DNA of 64,000 nucleotides. It comes from Zygnema circumcarinatum (lineage: Eukaryota; Streptophyta; Zygnematophyceae; Zygnematales; Zygnemataceae). This document shows, one piece after another, positions 35,913-48,400 of this stretch. A program made the position numbers and the translations under genes. The notes beneath the pieces are model-generated. The model ran no database searches, was not told where the DNA came from, and worked only from the letters and a program-made list of their open reading frames with translations. How positions within the stretch are numbered: position 1 is the stretch's first letter; each line of letters opens with the position of its first letter. Where the stretch lies: NCBI GenBank assembly GCA_037447605.1, contig CM074811.1, forward strand, positions 2,228,893-2,292,892, written 5' to 3'.

Positions 35913-37130
35913 TTCCACTCAGCAATGCAGCTAGTACCGCGTTTGCATCATTGCACCATTCAAAAACTGCAAAAATCCCAAAGAAACACGGCTCTGGCTA
36001 GAGAAAGTTGATGTGAAAGAAAATAAGATACGGAGAACTGAAGGGCGAAATGGCAAAGGCTAAAGACGCGAACGAGAGAGAGATGTGGCTTTGATCTCAC
36101 GATTGCGATGAGGCCATCAAATGTACATGGCCAAAATCAGCATGGGGAAGGAACCACGAGTAACTGGTCGCAAAGGACCTAAGCACAAAAGAAAAATGCT
36201 AGGAGTTGAACGCTACGCAAACCCGTTCGGTGCAGTGGCTGGCGGTGGCAAAGTTGGCCGCGCCTAGAATTCTAGCGGGAAGTCCATTGCCATCGACTAA
36301 TTATTTGAAAGGGGGATTGACTTACTAAAGAATGGCTGAGCACTCACCATAAAATTGGCTAAATTTCGGAATATCAAGTGACTCTCGAGTCAATTCTCAA
36401 CAAATGGTCGTCGCTTCCCACGCCTTCGATTACCTTCATTATTTATTCATCTTTTGGTTGTCATATTTTAGCCAGTAATCAACTCTATTTAGGTCTCCTT
36501 TTGCTAGTAGTCTACATCCTATTAGGAATGATGTACCCCATGTTAGAGCTTTGTGTTTTGCAGTGACGTCGTTGCTGCAATCGCAGCCCTGCTTCCTCAC
36601 TTTCAGGCCTAAGTGAAAAACGAGGCGATGAATACACACTCTACGAATCCACATCCGCGGTCTTGATCAGCTGATGAGTCAGCCAAGGTTCCTTACCGAA
36701 TTTGCTTTGCCTCTTCGATACAACGTCACCCATAAGCTGTAGCGCATTCAACATGCCTCCACAGAGATCAGAGCACGCATCACATCCGTCCACTCACAAA
36801 ATTCTCACGGAGGCACGCACCACTCTCACACAAAATGCGTCCACCATCAAACCAAACACTTGACCAGTCTTCAAGTTTGACCATACTTCCATCTCTAAGC
36901 GTCTCCTCCATTCGTTCCAAAAACCCTACAAGTTGTGCTGCAGGCTTCTATCTTATCCCTCCACATCTCTCCCACCTCCAGGGATAGCGCCACAGCTGTT
37001 ATTGCCTGAGAGAGCTTCAGGCTCAATAATGGATGTTACGTTTCGAGATCAGTGCGGAAAGACAGGGCACAACCTATCATATCCTGAATGACATCTCCAC
37101 TGCTGTACAACGTTCAGCCTGCCTCGCCTG
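35913..37130. other. Upstream region of the ABC gene and 3' region of CYP97A
   Basis: No gene is seen. Both neighbours are on the - strand, so this holds the ABC promoter and the CYP97A 3' UTR. The sequence is A/T-rich around 36300-36560. Confidence 0.45.
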
Positions 37131-40100
37131 TCAGGGGGCGGCAGCAGGGTACACGGGAATGACAGGCGGCGTGTTGCGCGGAGTGACAGTCATCAACAAG
37201 CCCTTTGTGGTGTGAATGGTGGCCCCAGTTTCCATGTCCACCTGATCATCCCAAACACAGTACTGTATTTCAACAAGGGCCAGAAGTCATCTGCTCTTCT
37301 TTGTGGCTCAACTGTACGCATCAAACCACAAATAGCCACGGCTAGGCTGCGAACTTCTGTGTGAACCACTAGGCAACCCCTTGCTTTCAAGCAGCAAGCA
37401 AAGCATGGAGGACAGTGATAGAGGGAAGGGAAAGGACACTGAAAATCTCACAGGCGGTGCGTTGGGTGCCATCTGGTAGTCAAACCGGCGAATAGTCATT
37501 GCAAGCGTAACAATAAGCTGCATCCGAAGGACGTATTCAAAGGACAGTGTTTCCAGATGATGAGTGATGACAGACAGAAAATTTACCAGGACATGCCTAT
37601 TGAAAGGAAGCGTATGAGATGATCAACAGATCCACCATTTCCCAATCTCCGGTGAACAGCAAAGTTGGTTGACCTCTCAATGCAGCACTCCCCAAGGTAT
37701 CTGAAGACCCAACACATACAACTAGTTGGGCTGAAGGCTGACGTACCTCAGACAATGCAAAGACGTCACCTACACATTTGCGAGGTCCACCTCCAAACGG
37801 AAGGTAACTGCACCTCAATCCCTTGCCTTAACGGATTTAGTCTCATGCACTTCCATGCAACTGAAACCGACCAAGCCGAGTAACCTCATCTTACTGACGT
37901 AGTCGAGGTCCCTTCCAGCTGCTGCTTGAAGAAACAAACCAATAGACTTTAGGTCTTGACCCTTGCAAAGTATTGTACAGTGATGTTCATGGCCCTGCCC
38001 CCTCACCTAAAGTTTTGGGTGACCTCAGTTGGGTCGGGTCCATTTATGTCCCAACGTTCCGGCAAAAAGTCGTCAGGTCGATCCCAATATTTCGCGTTTC
38101 GATGAAGATTCCACACAGAAATGAATATATCCTGTCCCCTGCAAACCCCATGCCATGCTCTTGCGGTCTAATGAGGTTTCATGTATGGAATAACATGCAG
38201 ATTTATCTCTTGCCTGTGGCAATTTTTAAGGAGCGGATTCAGGAAAATGTAGGTGGCAAAATTTGCCGAGATTAGAATCAGCGTGAGCCCACAGTTTCTC
38301 TGCCATTTTCTCCACTTTCTCCTCTTGAGAGTAACCTTTCACATAGTATACAGTGTTTAAAGAATGCATCTCTGCGAGTAAGATGCAGTCGGTAAGACTG
38401 CAAGATATTAACATCTTGAAATACAATTGATGTCAACTGCCGAGTTGAAATTGTGTACGCAAAGCCAGGAAAATTGTTCCCTATATGCGAACACAATACA
38501 CACATGCAACGGTCGTCTTCATAGACCAACATGATGAAAACAAACTCTAAAACACCCCTCCCCCCTCCCCCCCTCCCCCCNNNNNNNNNNCCCTCCCCCC
38601 CTCCCCCCTTCCCCCCTTCTCACACACACGTTTATGACAGACAGAGTTGGCGAGTTCTACCTTTTGATTGGATAGCCCCCTAGCAAGTCATCCTCTAATG
38701 ATCTCCGGATAAGCACTGGCGGTTGAGGGTACAGGCGCATGGACTGCAAAGAAGGAGAGTCAAACCATCAATATGTCAAAGCAAATTTCAATGTTATTCA
38801 CCTTCATCTTCATCTCTGCGAGAACCGCACACGAATCCTTCCATCGCTTGAATATGGCGGAGCTTACGACCGATAACCTCCGTTTCAAGCTGATCTAGTG
38901 GTCTCATATTAGCATACAGTAAGTACTCAATAATCGCATGCTTACCTCATTGATGACACGCTTAGTGTACTTCAGTTTGCCCAAATCCTCTAAAGTTGGG
39001 GTTCGATCTCCTAGCACACTGTCCACCTGACCCCATCACAAAAGCTTTTAAAGCCATTGATTCATCATCCCTCTGGGATTCCTTAGAAAGAAGTAGAGCC
39101 TCCCCGTTGCTCTAAGACCGAAACAACTCAATTACACAATTGTAGCATAGTCATTGACGAGGTGCACAATGCAGATGAACGCGAAAAGGTGGATGGAGCA
39201 AATCTGAACAGAAAGTCGTTGTATTTCTGAAACAAGGACTTTTGATAAGAGCGGGTTTGGTGGGCTTAGGGAGGTTGAAAACGCACCTCCGCTTGGAGCT
39301 TGGCAGTTACTTGAGGATGCTGCAGTGGACGCGTGGCAGACACACAGTCGTCAGATGACAATGCGTTGAGGATCAAAATTTCAAGTAGCAATGGAAGCAG
39401 AAAGGGCCCATACATACTCTTGAGTCAACATCAAAGTCAAACTCGAACCGACACTAAATGGATCTGCAGTCCATTGCGTCTACCAATTGCGCCATTGTGT
39501 TGACCTTCTCTTAGCATGGGAGTTTACAATAAAGCCGCAAGACCGCAACATGCACGCACCAAAGGGAGTAAAAATGTACAATTGCCATTTCTTTGCATAT
39601 TGGTGACCTAAATGTTGGAATCAAGTTACTCTTGTTCACAAAATATGCTGCACACTCTGTTGCGGGGGACCATCTGAACGTTTCTTGAGACCATATAGTA
39701 GCCATCACAATAAACTTTGTGAACAACTTCCCTACCTGACCCACACATGCACAAGTTGCTACTGTGTGCAGCAAAGCTGACCTGAGACAGAAGATAGAAG
39801 GTCCATGTGAGCACGGCTGCTGACGTTTCATGGCCCGCAATGAGCATTGTCATGAGGTCATCTCGCAGCTGCTTGCTAGACACCTGCCCGCCCAGGAAGA
39901 CATGATTGGTCCAAAGAATCCGGGAGAGGATACTGTCCTTTGAGGAGAAACGACTGTTCCCACATTTCGTGCAATTTTTGGGGCAGGCAGAGAAGGGTCT
40001 TACATCGTCACCGGACGCAATTAGAAAGCGCAGAATGCTCGGGTCCCCTGCGTTTATGTATTCCTCGCTGAATTCCTCGGCTTCCTCATCCACCATTTTC

Positions 40101-43100
40101 TGCAATAGTCGGCAGAATCGACAGATTGTTGTTGTTGTTTACAACAGAGAAGGAAGGATTCCACAGAGCAAAAGCAACAGAAGTAAAGTTTTGCAGTTTG
40201 TCAAGAAAACAAAAAGAATGAGGTGGACGATTTTGGAAGGGATGCTGAGCGGCAACCTTGCAAGTACTGATGAGCTCATCAAGGGTGAGGTTGATCAGAA
40301 CAAGGGCTTCTTCGACTTTCTTTAGTCTTGGAAACAAGTCACGCAGAAGAGGAACGTTCCAATACGGAAATGGTGATGTACTTCTCACTTCAGCTTCACG
40401 GAGTACAACATACACTGCCTGCAGGTAAAAAACAATGATTGTACCGTTCACCCTCTCTCCAGGCTCTTGTTGTGCTTGCCTTTTCGGGACTCCTCGTTTG
40501 ATCCCTAACATTTTGCAACGTGAAACTTGTTCTTCTCTGCTCTACAACAAGGTTGGCTTCACTGAACAGGCGTGACATAGTCACAATAGTCCTCTATGAA
40601 GGAAACTCAATGTCGAGTTCATCCGTCTCGTAATTTCAAAAACGCGATAGTTTTAACAACGCGATACTTCCAAGTATGCCTATCCTGACGGAATTTGGCT
40701 TTCTTAGAAGCCATGCCTCACTTGCACATTTACTTTAAAGTCTTCAAAAGTACTTTATGGGCAGCAAGTTAGAAAGCAGGACTGTCCCATAATGAGGATG
40801 TAAAATCTCACCTCGGTGATTCCCGTGTCCTTGGACAGCGAGTCAAAGTCATAGTTAAAGACTGCTTTTCCAATAACGTCCAAGGTGAGGCGAGAAAACA
40901 AAGATTCCATCTCCGCGGGTTCGCCTTTAGTGGCATTCACAGTCAGCTTCTCACAAAGCCGTTCGGAGCATTCTCCAAACAAGCCTATCATGGCACCCAC
41001 ATACTGCCCAGCACACGAGTCCAACTTCAATCAAATCCCAACTGATCACAAGATGTCACAACCGAACAAAAAGGTGGACAAGAATACAAAAGAGTGGAGC
41101 ATGGAATTGAGTTCAGGCTTTAGGTAGCAGTATTCACAGGAAATTTCTTACTCTTCTATGCAAAGCTGGAACGATAGCGCGTCTGCGAGTAGACCATATC
41201 TCTCCATCAGCAGGTATCAACCCGGTCCCCATTACAAACTCCAGAATTTCTGCTAAGATTCCCTGCATCAGTTCATCATTCATCGCGATTGCCATATAAG
41301 CTCTCGTCTCCAAAAGCTCTAGCATGTGAAGGAAGATGACAGAGAGACATAACAAGAAAGTAAGTTATGCATAAATAAGTTATCCAGCTACACCCTATGC
41401 TGTGCTGTTGCCATATCTCTATGAAGCTTTGCTGAGGACGTTGACCCTCTGACAAAACACTCGTCCATAGGATAGGCCCACCCCCGAAGGACCTGCATTG
41501 TGTATTGTGTACCTTTGAATAAGCTCGAGCATTGTCTTTGAGGATATGCTTCGCCACCACCGGGTCTGAAACGATTGCGAATTGCTGTCAAAGAAAAACA
41601 GCCGTTGATAACGTTAATACATTACTCATACCTCACAAAAGTAACATCGGCATTTGCCATTGAGTCAAAAGCTCTGCACATGCTTTACTTTGAGTTTTTT
41701 GGGCTCACAAGGACAATTCAGCCACTTCACTTCACTTGACTATATATTCAGTCCTTCAGAACTTGAATCGTTTGAAGAATGTTTGCTTCATTCATTCTGC
41801 CACTTGCGCCCTCTGCATGACAAGAAAACCACACAGACCAAAAATGTGGCAAGAACAGTACCTTTGGCCCAAACGAGAGCCGAAACACGCCACCGTAGAC
41901 AAGGAAGAGATTGTACAAAGGGATAAAGACTGGCTGTCCAACAATGGCTCTCACATCTCCCCGGGCAGTCGGCATAGCCAGAGGGTTCGCAGCTCTCCAG
42001 CGCCGCTCAGCATGAGCCAGAAGCTTCGCAGCAGCGCGCCCAGGGGCCCCTGAACTGGCGAGTGCCTTTCGAAGTGGGGCTAAACGATCCACTCTGTTGC
42101 ATATTTTGCAGCAACAAGCGGAGATCAGAGCCACACACACAAAGGGGAAAGGGCTATGTACTGCTGATCGTTTTAAAACGACGAAGGAGGAAGGAGAAAA
42201 GGGGGGCTGAATCGGCGTGTGCATGGCAGGCAAACTATAGACAGGCCGCAAAGCCGGACATACCAACTAATTGGTGAAAGGGACACAATTGCATGTACAC
42301 AATAACCGGAACAGCAATGTACACTCTGAGCAATTTCACTTGTCACTGTAAGGCTGCCAGCTAAGCCAGACTGCCAGTACAACACACCTCTTTGAAGTTA
42401 CGGTAAATTCTCCTGATGAAATCCGGGCAGCGAGATCCGCTTGTTGTTTCTCTAATGCCGCCCGCTTCGAGTTCTCAGCGTCCTTCGCCTCTGTCGACTT
42501 TTCAACCTTTTCCATAATCGAGCATGTCTTCGCTCTTGTTCGCTTCCTATCTGAAAGCAAGCAGAGGAAAAACTTCATAATCACCATTACATCAAGACAA
42601 ATTGAGCAAATTTTCATTCCAAAGGAATCCTGCTGCTTTAATGATCACAGGTAGGTTACACCATTACACCATAATGTGCAAAGAAGAGGCCTTTCCTTAA
42701 ATGCGTTGAACCAGAGTGCCTCCAAACTCGATTCCTTCAAATGACATTCTGGCATTTCCCACCTTTGCTTCCTCTAAAAACAACTTCGTTTTCACTAGAA
42801 CATTTATGAATCGGATACATTTCAACCTACACCATACAGGCAGCTCGTTAGTCGTAGCTTAAACAAAACAATAGCTGTCCCTCACCATCGTTTCTCAGAT
42901 TCCCAGAACTTTGAATGCAGGTACCATAGAATCCAGTCCCAAGCTTCGTTGAGGTCGTTCTGCATCCTCCACAACTCTGTCCTGTGCGACTTGTCCTCGT
43001 CAGAGTCTCAATTGTTGCAAAATGCCCAGCTTGCAATTCCTGGCATGCACCATTCCTACTTCTGCCCTTGTTTCTGCTGCTGCAGCTTCCCCCTCGAGCG

Positions 43101-43159
43101 TGCAGCGGCACCTGCACAGCCAAACTGCTGTGCAGGACCTTTCCACAAGTCAGCGACAT
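37131..43159 (-). CDS. CYP97A: Cytochrome P450 CYP97A, carotenoid beta-ring hydroxylase (LUT5 type)
   Basis: Sixteen exons on the - strand: 42886-43159, 42388-42550, 41862-42093, 41513-41584, 41152-41262, 40812-41003, 40257-40418, 40004-40099, 39782-39883, 39287-39319, 38946-39026, 38661-38743, 38007-38138, 37747-37807, 37452-37517 and 37131-37241 (656 aa). Conserved words: [51 protein letters not shown] (I helix), INESMRL (ExxR), LPERW, and the heme loop [11 protein letters not shown]. The order and [13 protein letters not shown] mark the CYP97A group, which hydroxylates beta-rings of alpha- and beta-carotene on the way to lutein and zeaxanthin in plastids. The first 90 residues, rich in Ser, Arg, Gly and Cys, act as the likely transit peptide. 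The donor at 40256 (GTTGCC) is weak. One exon codes only 11 residues. Confidence 0.95.
38541..38640. other. C-rich tract with 10-base assembly gap
   Basis: Ten N at 38581-38590 sit in a run of C5-6T units inside the CYP97A intron 38139-38660. On the - strand the tract reads as repeated G-runs that could fold into quadruplexes, which may explain the sequencing failure. The gap length of ten is probably nominal. Confidence 0.85.
39424..39504 (-). pseudogene. tRNA-Cys(GCA)-like sequence in a CYP97A intron
   Basis: On the - strand, TGGCGCAATTGG resembles the polymerase III A box. A perfect 5-bp anticodon stem (ATGGA/TCCAT) carries a seven-base loop with GCA, and GGTTCGAGT fits the B box with a five-pair T stem including G-T pairs. 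The outer GTCAACA and TGTTGAC pair perfectly but are offset by five bases from the T stem, so the cloverleaf is imperfect. It is either a decayed tRNA-Cys copy or the head of a tRNA-derived SINE. Confidence 0.4.
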
Positions 43160-43853
43160 GCTGCCCCTCCAGCTGCCCAGCTCAACTGGAGGCCCCAAAA
43201 GTAACCCAGCCGCCTTTCCTTAACAATCCTTTCCTCGACCTCGCCAAGAGACTGTTCCCCTTCGTCCCTAACTCTCTATGAAGCGGAGAGGAGTGGAAGG
43301 GAGTGGCTCAGTGGAGCAGCATTAGCAGCTGAAGTGAGAGAGGGAGGGAGCCGTCCATGGCTGCCTGCACAATGCAAAGGGAGTGGCTACGTGTCGCAAT
43401 TTCCAAAAAGGAAATGTCCATGTCAGCAAAAATGACCAATCAAAATGTCCGCATGTGGATAGGGCTGCTCCCATTGGCTGCTCGCTGGGAAGCGAACCAC
43501 AAACTAGTTTTCGAAAATCTGGTTTGCTCCAAAAAACTTGCCCTCTTGCCAGACTTCCTCCTCTAGCGGCTGCAAGCTCTGCCGGTCTGCGCTGCGGCGC
43601 AATACAGAACTCGAGTTCAAGGCCTGGCCTCATCTCATGTACGAAAATTCTGTATTATTTTGAAGATTGCCAGCGACAGAACTCAGAAGTTAGTGATAAA
43701 CTGGACGTGTGGTTTGCCGTTTTGCAGGCGGCTACAGTCCTGAAGTTTCTGATTTCCCTGTTTCAGGCACAGACTTTGCCCTTGGGATTAACTTGAAACC
43801 CTAATTGTTAGGGGGAGCTTGCTGTTTGCTGAAGTGAGGGAAGCAGTCCTTTA
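43160..43853. promoter_or_regulatory. Possible bidirectional promoter, CYP97A and small protein
   Basis: About 690 bases separate the two start codons. A CCAAT box lies at 43436-43440 and an inverted one (ATTGG) at 43473-43477, both in the middle, an arrangement often seen in bidirectional promoters. No TATA box is obvious on either side. Confidence 0.4.
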
Positions 43854-44365
43854 ATGGCGCCGAAAGAGCGGAGCAAGACGCAGGCGAAGGGGCAGAGTGC
43901 TGCGGAGAGTGTTGATGGGAAGGCGGGGGCCAACTCTCGCGTAGAAAAGCAGCTGCAACTTCTTGCTGGTCTGTTTTTTCTGACCTCTCGTTTCTGCTCA
44001 CGTCACACATCTCTTTTCATGTGCCTTTTGGTCTGAACATTGGGAAGAGAAACGCAGTTAAGTGCTGTCGCTGAAAAGCCCATCCTTGAACTTTTGCTTT
44101 TCAAAAATAGATGCCAATTCCCTTTTTGACATTCGTACTCCGGAGAAAATGTCCGGAAGTGCTCGCACTGAATTGTTGAACTCTCCCATCTTCCGCAGAC
44201 GTCTCCAATGCCAGAAAGGACTTGTTGGAACAGATTCAAAAGGCAACGCCTATCACACCTCCTCCTCTTTGGCAAAATTTCTTGAGAACCAGAGGAGACT
44301 GCGATGTCGATCTGGAGGATCCTGACCTATTGCGAGTGTTGAATCGTTCAACGACAAGCGAATGA
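43854..44365 (+). CDS. Small conserved-looking protein of unknown function (93 aa)
   Basis: Two exons, 43854-43968 and 44199-44365, join in phase 1 to give 93 aa. The first third is basic and Lys/Ser/Ala-rich (MAPKERSKTQAKGQS). The middle is a short predicted helix (VEKQLQLLADVSNARKDLL), followed by ATPITPPPLWQNF and an acidic DCDVDLEDPDLL segment. There is no signal peptide or membrane segment. I do not recognise the family. The splice joins are good (CTG/gtctgt and ttccgcag/AC), the start lies 0.7 kb from the divergent CYP97A, and composition is non-random, so a real gene is more likely than not. Confidence 0.55.
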
Positions 44366-45477
44366 TTTGAGCCTTAAATGTGCAATTTTGTTCACCCCCT
44401 TTTTTTTTATGTGAGTTCGGTTCAGAACGTCGTGGGACAGTTTGGGAAATCTATTGCGAGTACAATGTCCTCAGCGCTTAAGTCAATCAGAGTTCCAAAA
44501 GTTAGATTAGGAATCTGCCGCAGTTGATGCCAAGCATCAAAGGGTGCAGCTGCTCAGCATGGAAGAGGTTATCCGATGACTCGTTTTTTTTTTGAGAATT
44601 CCAGTTACCTTGTTAACCTCGTTGAGGCTGACAAGGTGAAGGGCAAGTTGCTTTTGATTGCCGCCGCTCTTTGAGGATATCAAGCTTCAAAGCAGGTTTC
44701 ATTATTGGCTTATTTGCATTGAAGTGTCGTTCAAAGGCTTTTAGTTTCCGTTGTCAAATGCTCTTAATGAAATAATGATCTGCAGCTTGACAGGCTGGCT
44801 CTTTAACCAAAACTATTTCCTCTTGTGCTATGAGGGTTCAGTGCAAACATTGCCACTGTAGAGCATGCACACATTCCAATACCTCGATTACAGGAAACTG
44901 GTTCACGCATTAGGCAAGCTATTTAGAATCCATCACAGTCGAAAATTGATCTCCTCTTCCTCAAGATACACAAATATGCACTGACCAGACTTTCATCGCC
45001 AGAATGAAGAACACCACGTGGAAAGCGGCAATGCAACCTCCTCCGCTCTAGAGTGAAGACTGTATGAGCAGAGCCACTACGACTGCCTCCAACTCCTCAC
45101 AGGGTCTCAACGTACAAACCACTCGACATCCCTTTCCCTGCTGAGAATTGCCGCTACTGACATTCCTCTAAAGGGACCCTGTCTTCTGTACACGCCTCCC
45201 AACAGAATTTACCAATCCGCTAACATAAATGCATATCACTAGCACGCTGAGACAAGGTACGCATACCTAGAAAAACAATGCCTCCAGACTACCATCCCTC
45301 ACATGCTGCTACACCATGACTCGCCAACATTCTGCTGCATCCTGTGAGGATCAACTGGCCCATTCAGCAGCAAGCTCGCTAGAAGACTTAGAAAGTCATC
45401 GCTGCAGGCGCTTCTCGTTCCACTCCCCCTCCAGCTGTCAGTGCAGAAGAAGAAGGATCGTGTTCTGCATGACCAGC
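44366..45477. other. Convergent 3' region, no gene seen
   Basis: This separates the stop of the small protein from the stop of the PWI-RRM gene. It is A/T-rich with no supported reading frame. One isolated CACGTG lies at 45015. Confidence 0.5.
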
Positions 45478-48400
45478 TTACCCAGCCTGGCCGGATGACG
45501 TTGAAGATGTTTCAAGGGACCTGTGGTATGACAGGGATCGAGTCAGCCCACGTCCCCATGCTGAAGGGATAGCTTTCGCTCCTGCTGACCAGCTCATATT
45601 TCTGGCCAAAGGACTGGTAGTTGATGCCATCATAGCCGGGACACGTGAACCGGCCACTGTGGGAAATTCTGTCGTAGTGACTTCGGCAGCAGCAGCTATT
45701 CCTGCATCTGCTGAAGGGTCGCTTCTCCTCCACTGCAATCTGCCAACAGGACTTCCCTTCACCGTAGTGGCAGCTGAAGGGAAGGAATTGATGCCACCTC
45801 GAAGGAAGGAATTCCTGCCAGCGCGAGGAGGAGCAGTCGGTCGTCGGATAGGGCCCCTCCATGGAGCGGCTCCAAGTAGCTCTGCAGGAGTTGTAGGTTT
45901 GCGGACGACCTGCACGGACGCAACAGGGGAGGCACATTTTCACTAACCTGAAAATGATAAAGTGAACTGCCCAAATGCACGTTTTGAAAACAGACATTCT
46001 GACAACAAGCAGAACGGAGATATTACAGACATCGAAAGACTGCAAAGGACCAAGGGTAACCCTACTTCAACAAAGGTTACCTGTGACTTTCTGCATCCAG
46101 AACCATATACGAATGCTATATACAGGTGTATATGTACACGTATGTATATAAGTCGACTAGAAGCTCAATCATACACAACTGGAATCTGGAGGGTTCAAAT
46201 GCAGTGGGTGCTACAACAGAATTAGCCATGCACCCTCGTGGAGAATTCCATGAAAGCATGACAAACACTAAACTCTTCATAAAGACTGGCACCAATTCCA
46301 ACCCCCCTGAACTGAGCACTCAGTAGTCTATGAAGGGAAGGAGTACCTTCAATAAGCGAGAAAGAAATGATGACTCATTCAGCTCCAATGCCTTTGTGAC
46401 GGCAGCTTCTGAAGCGAATTCAATGTAGGCACAGCTGCAAGCGGAGGCGAAAATGTCAGTCAGAAGGTACACATGTAATTTCTCCTTCAACAAATCTCCT
46501 ACAGTAGTCCATAGGCATCCGCATCAAGTCCAAAGCCCGCTCTGCTTTTTAAACCCAAAACAAATCGTTGCTCTTGATTTCAACTTCGTATATATTACGA
46601 ACAATGTTTGGTGAATTAATTTTAGGAGGTTACCAAATTAAGAAATCTCTGCGACGGTACAGCAAGGGAGATGAGACTGGAAGTGAGAGTACTTGCACAC
46701 GAGGTCTCTTGTACTAAGTGCAGAAAACTCACCCTCTTGGAAGACCGGAAGTGGGGTCTGTCAAAATGGTCACTCGAACCACTTCCCCACATGCACCAAA
46801 ATGAGCAGTGAGTCCGGCCACAGTAGCAGCAAAGTGTACCTGCATCAACGTGGCGATTGACTGTGAGAAAATTTACTAGTGATAAGAGAAGGAGCTACGC
46901 ATACTACCTCAAGAAAAGGATCTCGCTAATATGTCAGCCAAAAATGGAGATGACATAGGGCTTGGCACTTTACCAGCATCCCGCTGTGCTACTCTCTATC
47001 CTCAACATGTATTTACAGCAAAACAAAGGAGCCGTATAGTCATGAAGTCACCTCTAGTGGACAAGTACGCTGCTAACAACATTAAAATACTCATTGATGT
47101 ATTTTCTCAGTTTTAGATCAGTATCAAGTCCGAGAACTTAAGTGTTAGTGAGAACTATTCGAAATGAGATGCTGCAAAATGCCTTGATTGGAGATGTCCC
47201 TCATTCCTTTTAGACACTTACATTGCTTACAAAAATGGACCGGGCGTTGATGTCCTCTTCAGAAGGAGGAAAATCAAATACCTTCAAACCTGCGGCAGGG
47301 GAGGTCAGAAAGCAGATCAAGTCAGAGATTTCAACCAACTCCAAAAGCCATCAATCTTACCTGCTATTAGGAGGAGATTAGACATCCACGCTTATCAAAT
47401 AGTCAGTCCCTCTGATACGACAAGATGATGATCCCAGCGAACAAAACAAAGGCTGACTCCCTGCCCAGATTCACAATTTCAGATTCCTTTTGTCTCTTGG
47501 ACAACAATTACAATAGCTTATTTTGGGCTTGAAGTCCAACCTGGCAGAGGTGCGGTCCGGTTAAGATTGACGACTTCTGCTTGGCGAGCTCTCAACTTTG
47601 TCATCTCCAACTGCACTTGCCTCATGCGTCGCTTCATCTGATCCACATCCTCCAAAGCCTGAAACACCAAAAGGCCCCAAATACATTTGAGCACAGTTCT
47701 AATATATGTGAGCAGATTTCACCCCTTCAATATCAGTATAGTGAAGACATCTGCATCAAGTGGAGCTCGCCAGTTATGTGCGACCACAGTTCCATATCAG
47801 CAGGCTGTATACGTCCCCATATGGTAGAGCGGATACCTTTCAATATGTCACTTTTAAGTAACTCAGTGTGCAGGAGGCATCAGTGAAGGACTCACATGAA
47901 TATGACGAAAATATGCTCATAGTTATGGCATGCGTGATTGATGCATGACAGCAGCACACTAAAACCTATTAACCATTCTCGCTGACATTGTTTTGTAAGC
48001 AAATAATCTGGCATTTTTTGTTGAATCACCAGTCAAACTCTTTGCAAACTGGAGCAGAGAGTTTGGCCCTTATCCAGCTTGCGGACTCACCAAGCCACCT
48101 TCAGCAGCCACCTCCTGTGAGGTATTTTCCTCCATCGCTTCGTCATCTTCAGTTTCTCCTTCCTCCATCACGACACGAAGAGAAGCGTCTGCTGGCCCAA
48201 ACTGGTCTGTCAAAGTAGCCTGTCCTGATGTTACCCTATGCCAAGACGACGAGCCTCTATTATCCCCTTGTGCAGCTCCAAAACCGGTGGCTATACCTAA
48301 TCTCGATGCTTGATCTTCTACATCTACAGGCCCCACTCCATATGCCCCCTGTGAGTCAAATTCATGAACCCGAGGCCCCAATCTACTTCTTAAATTTCGT

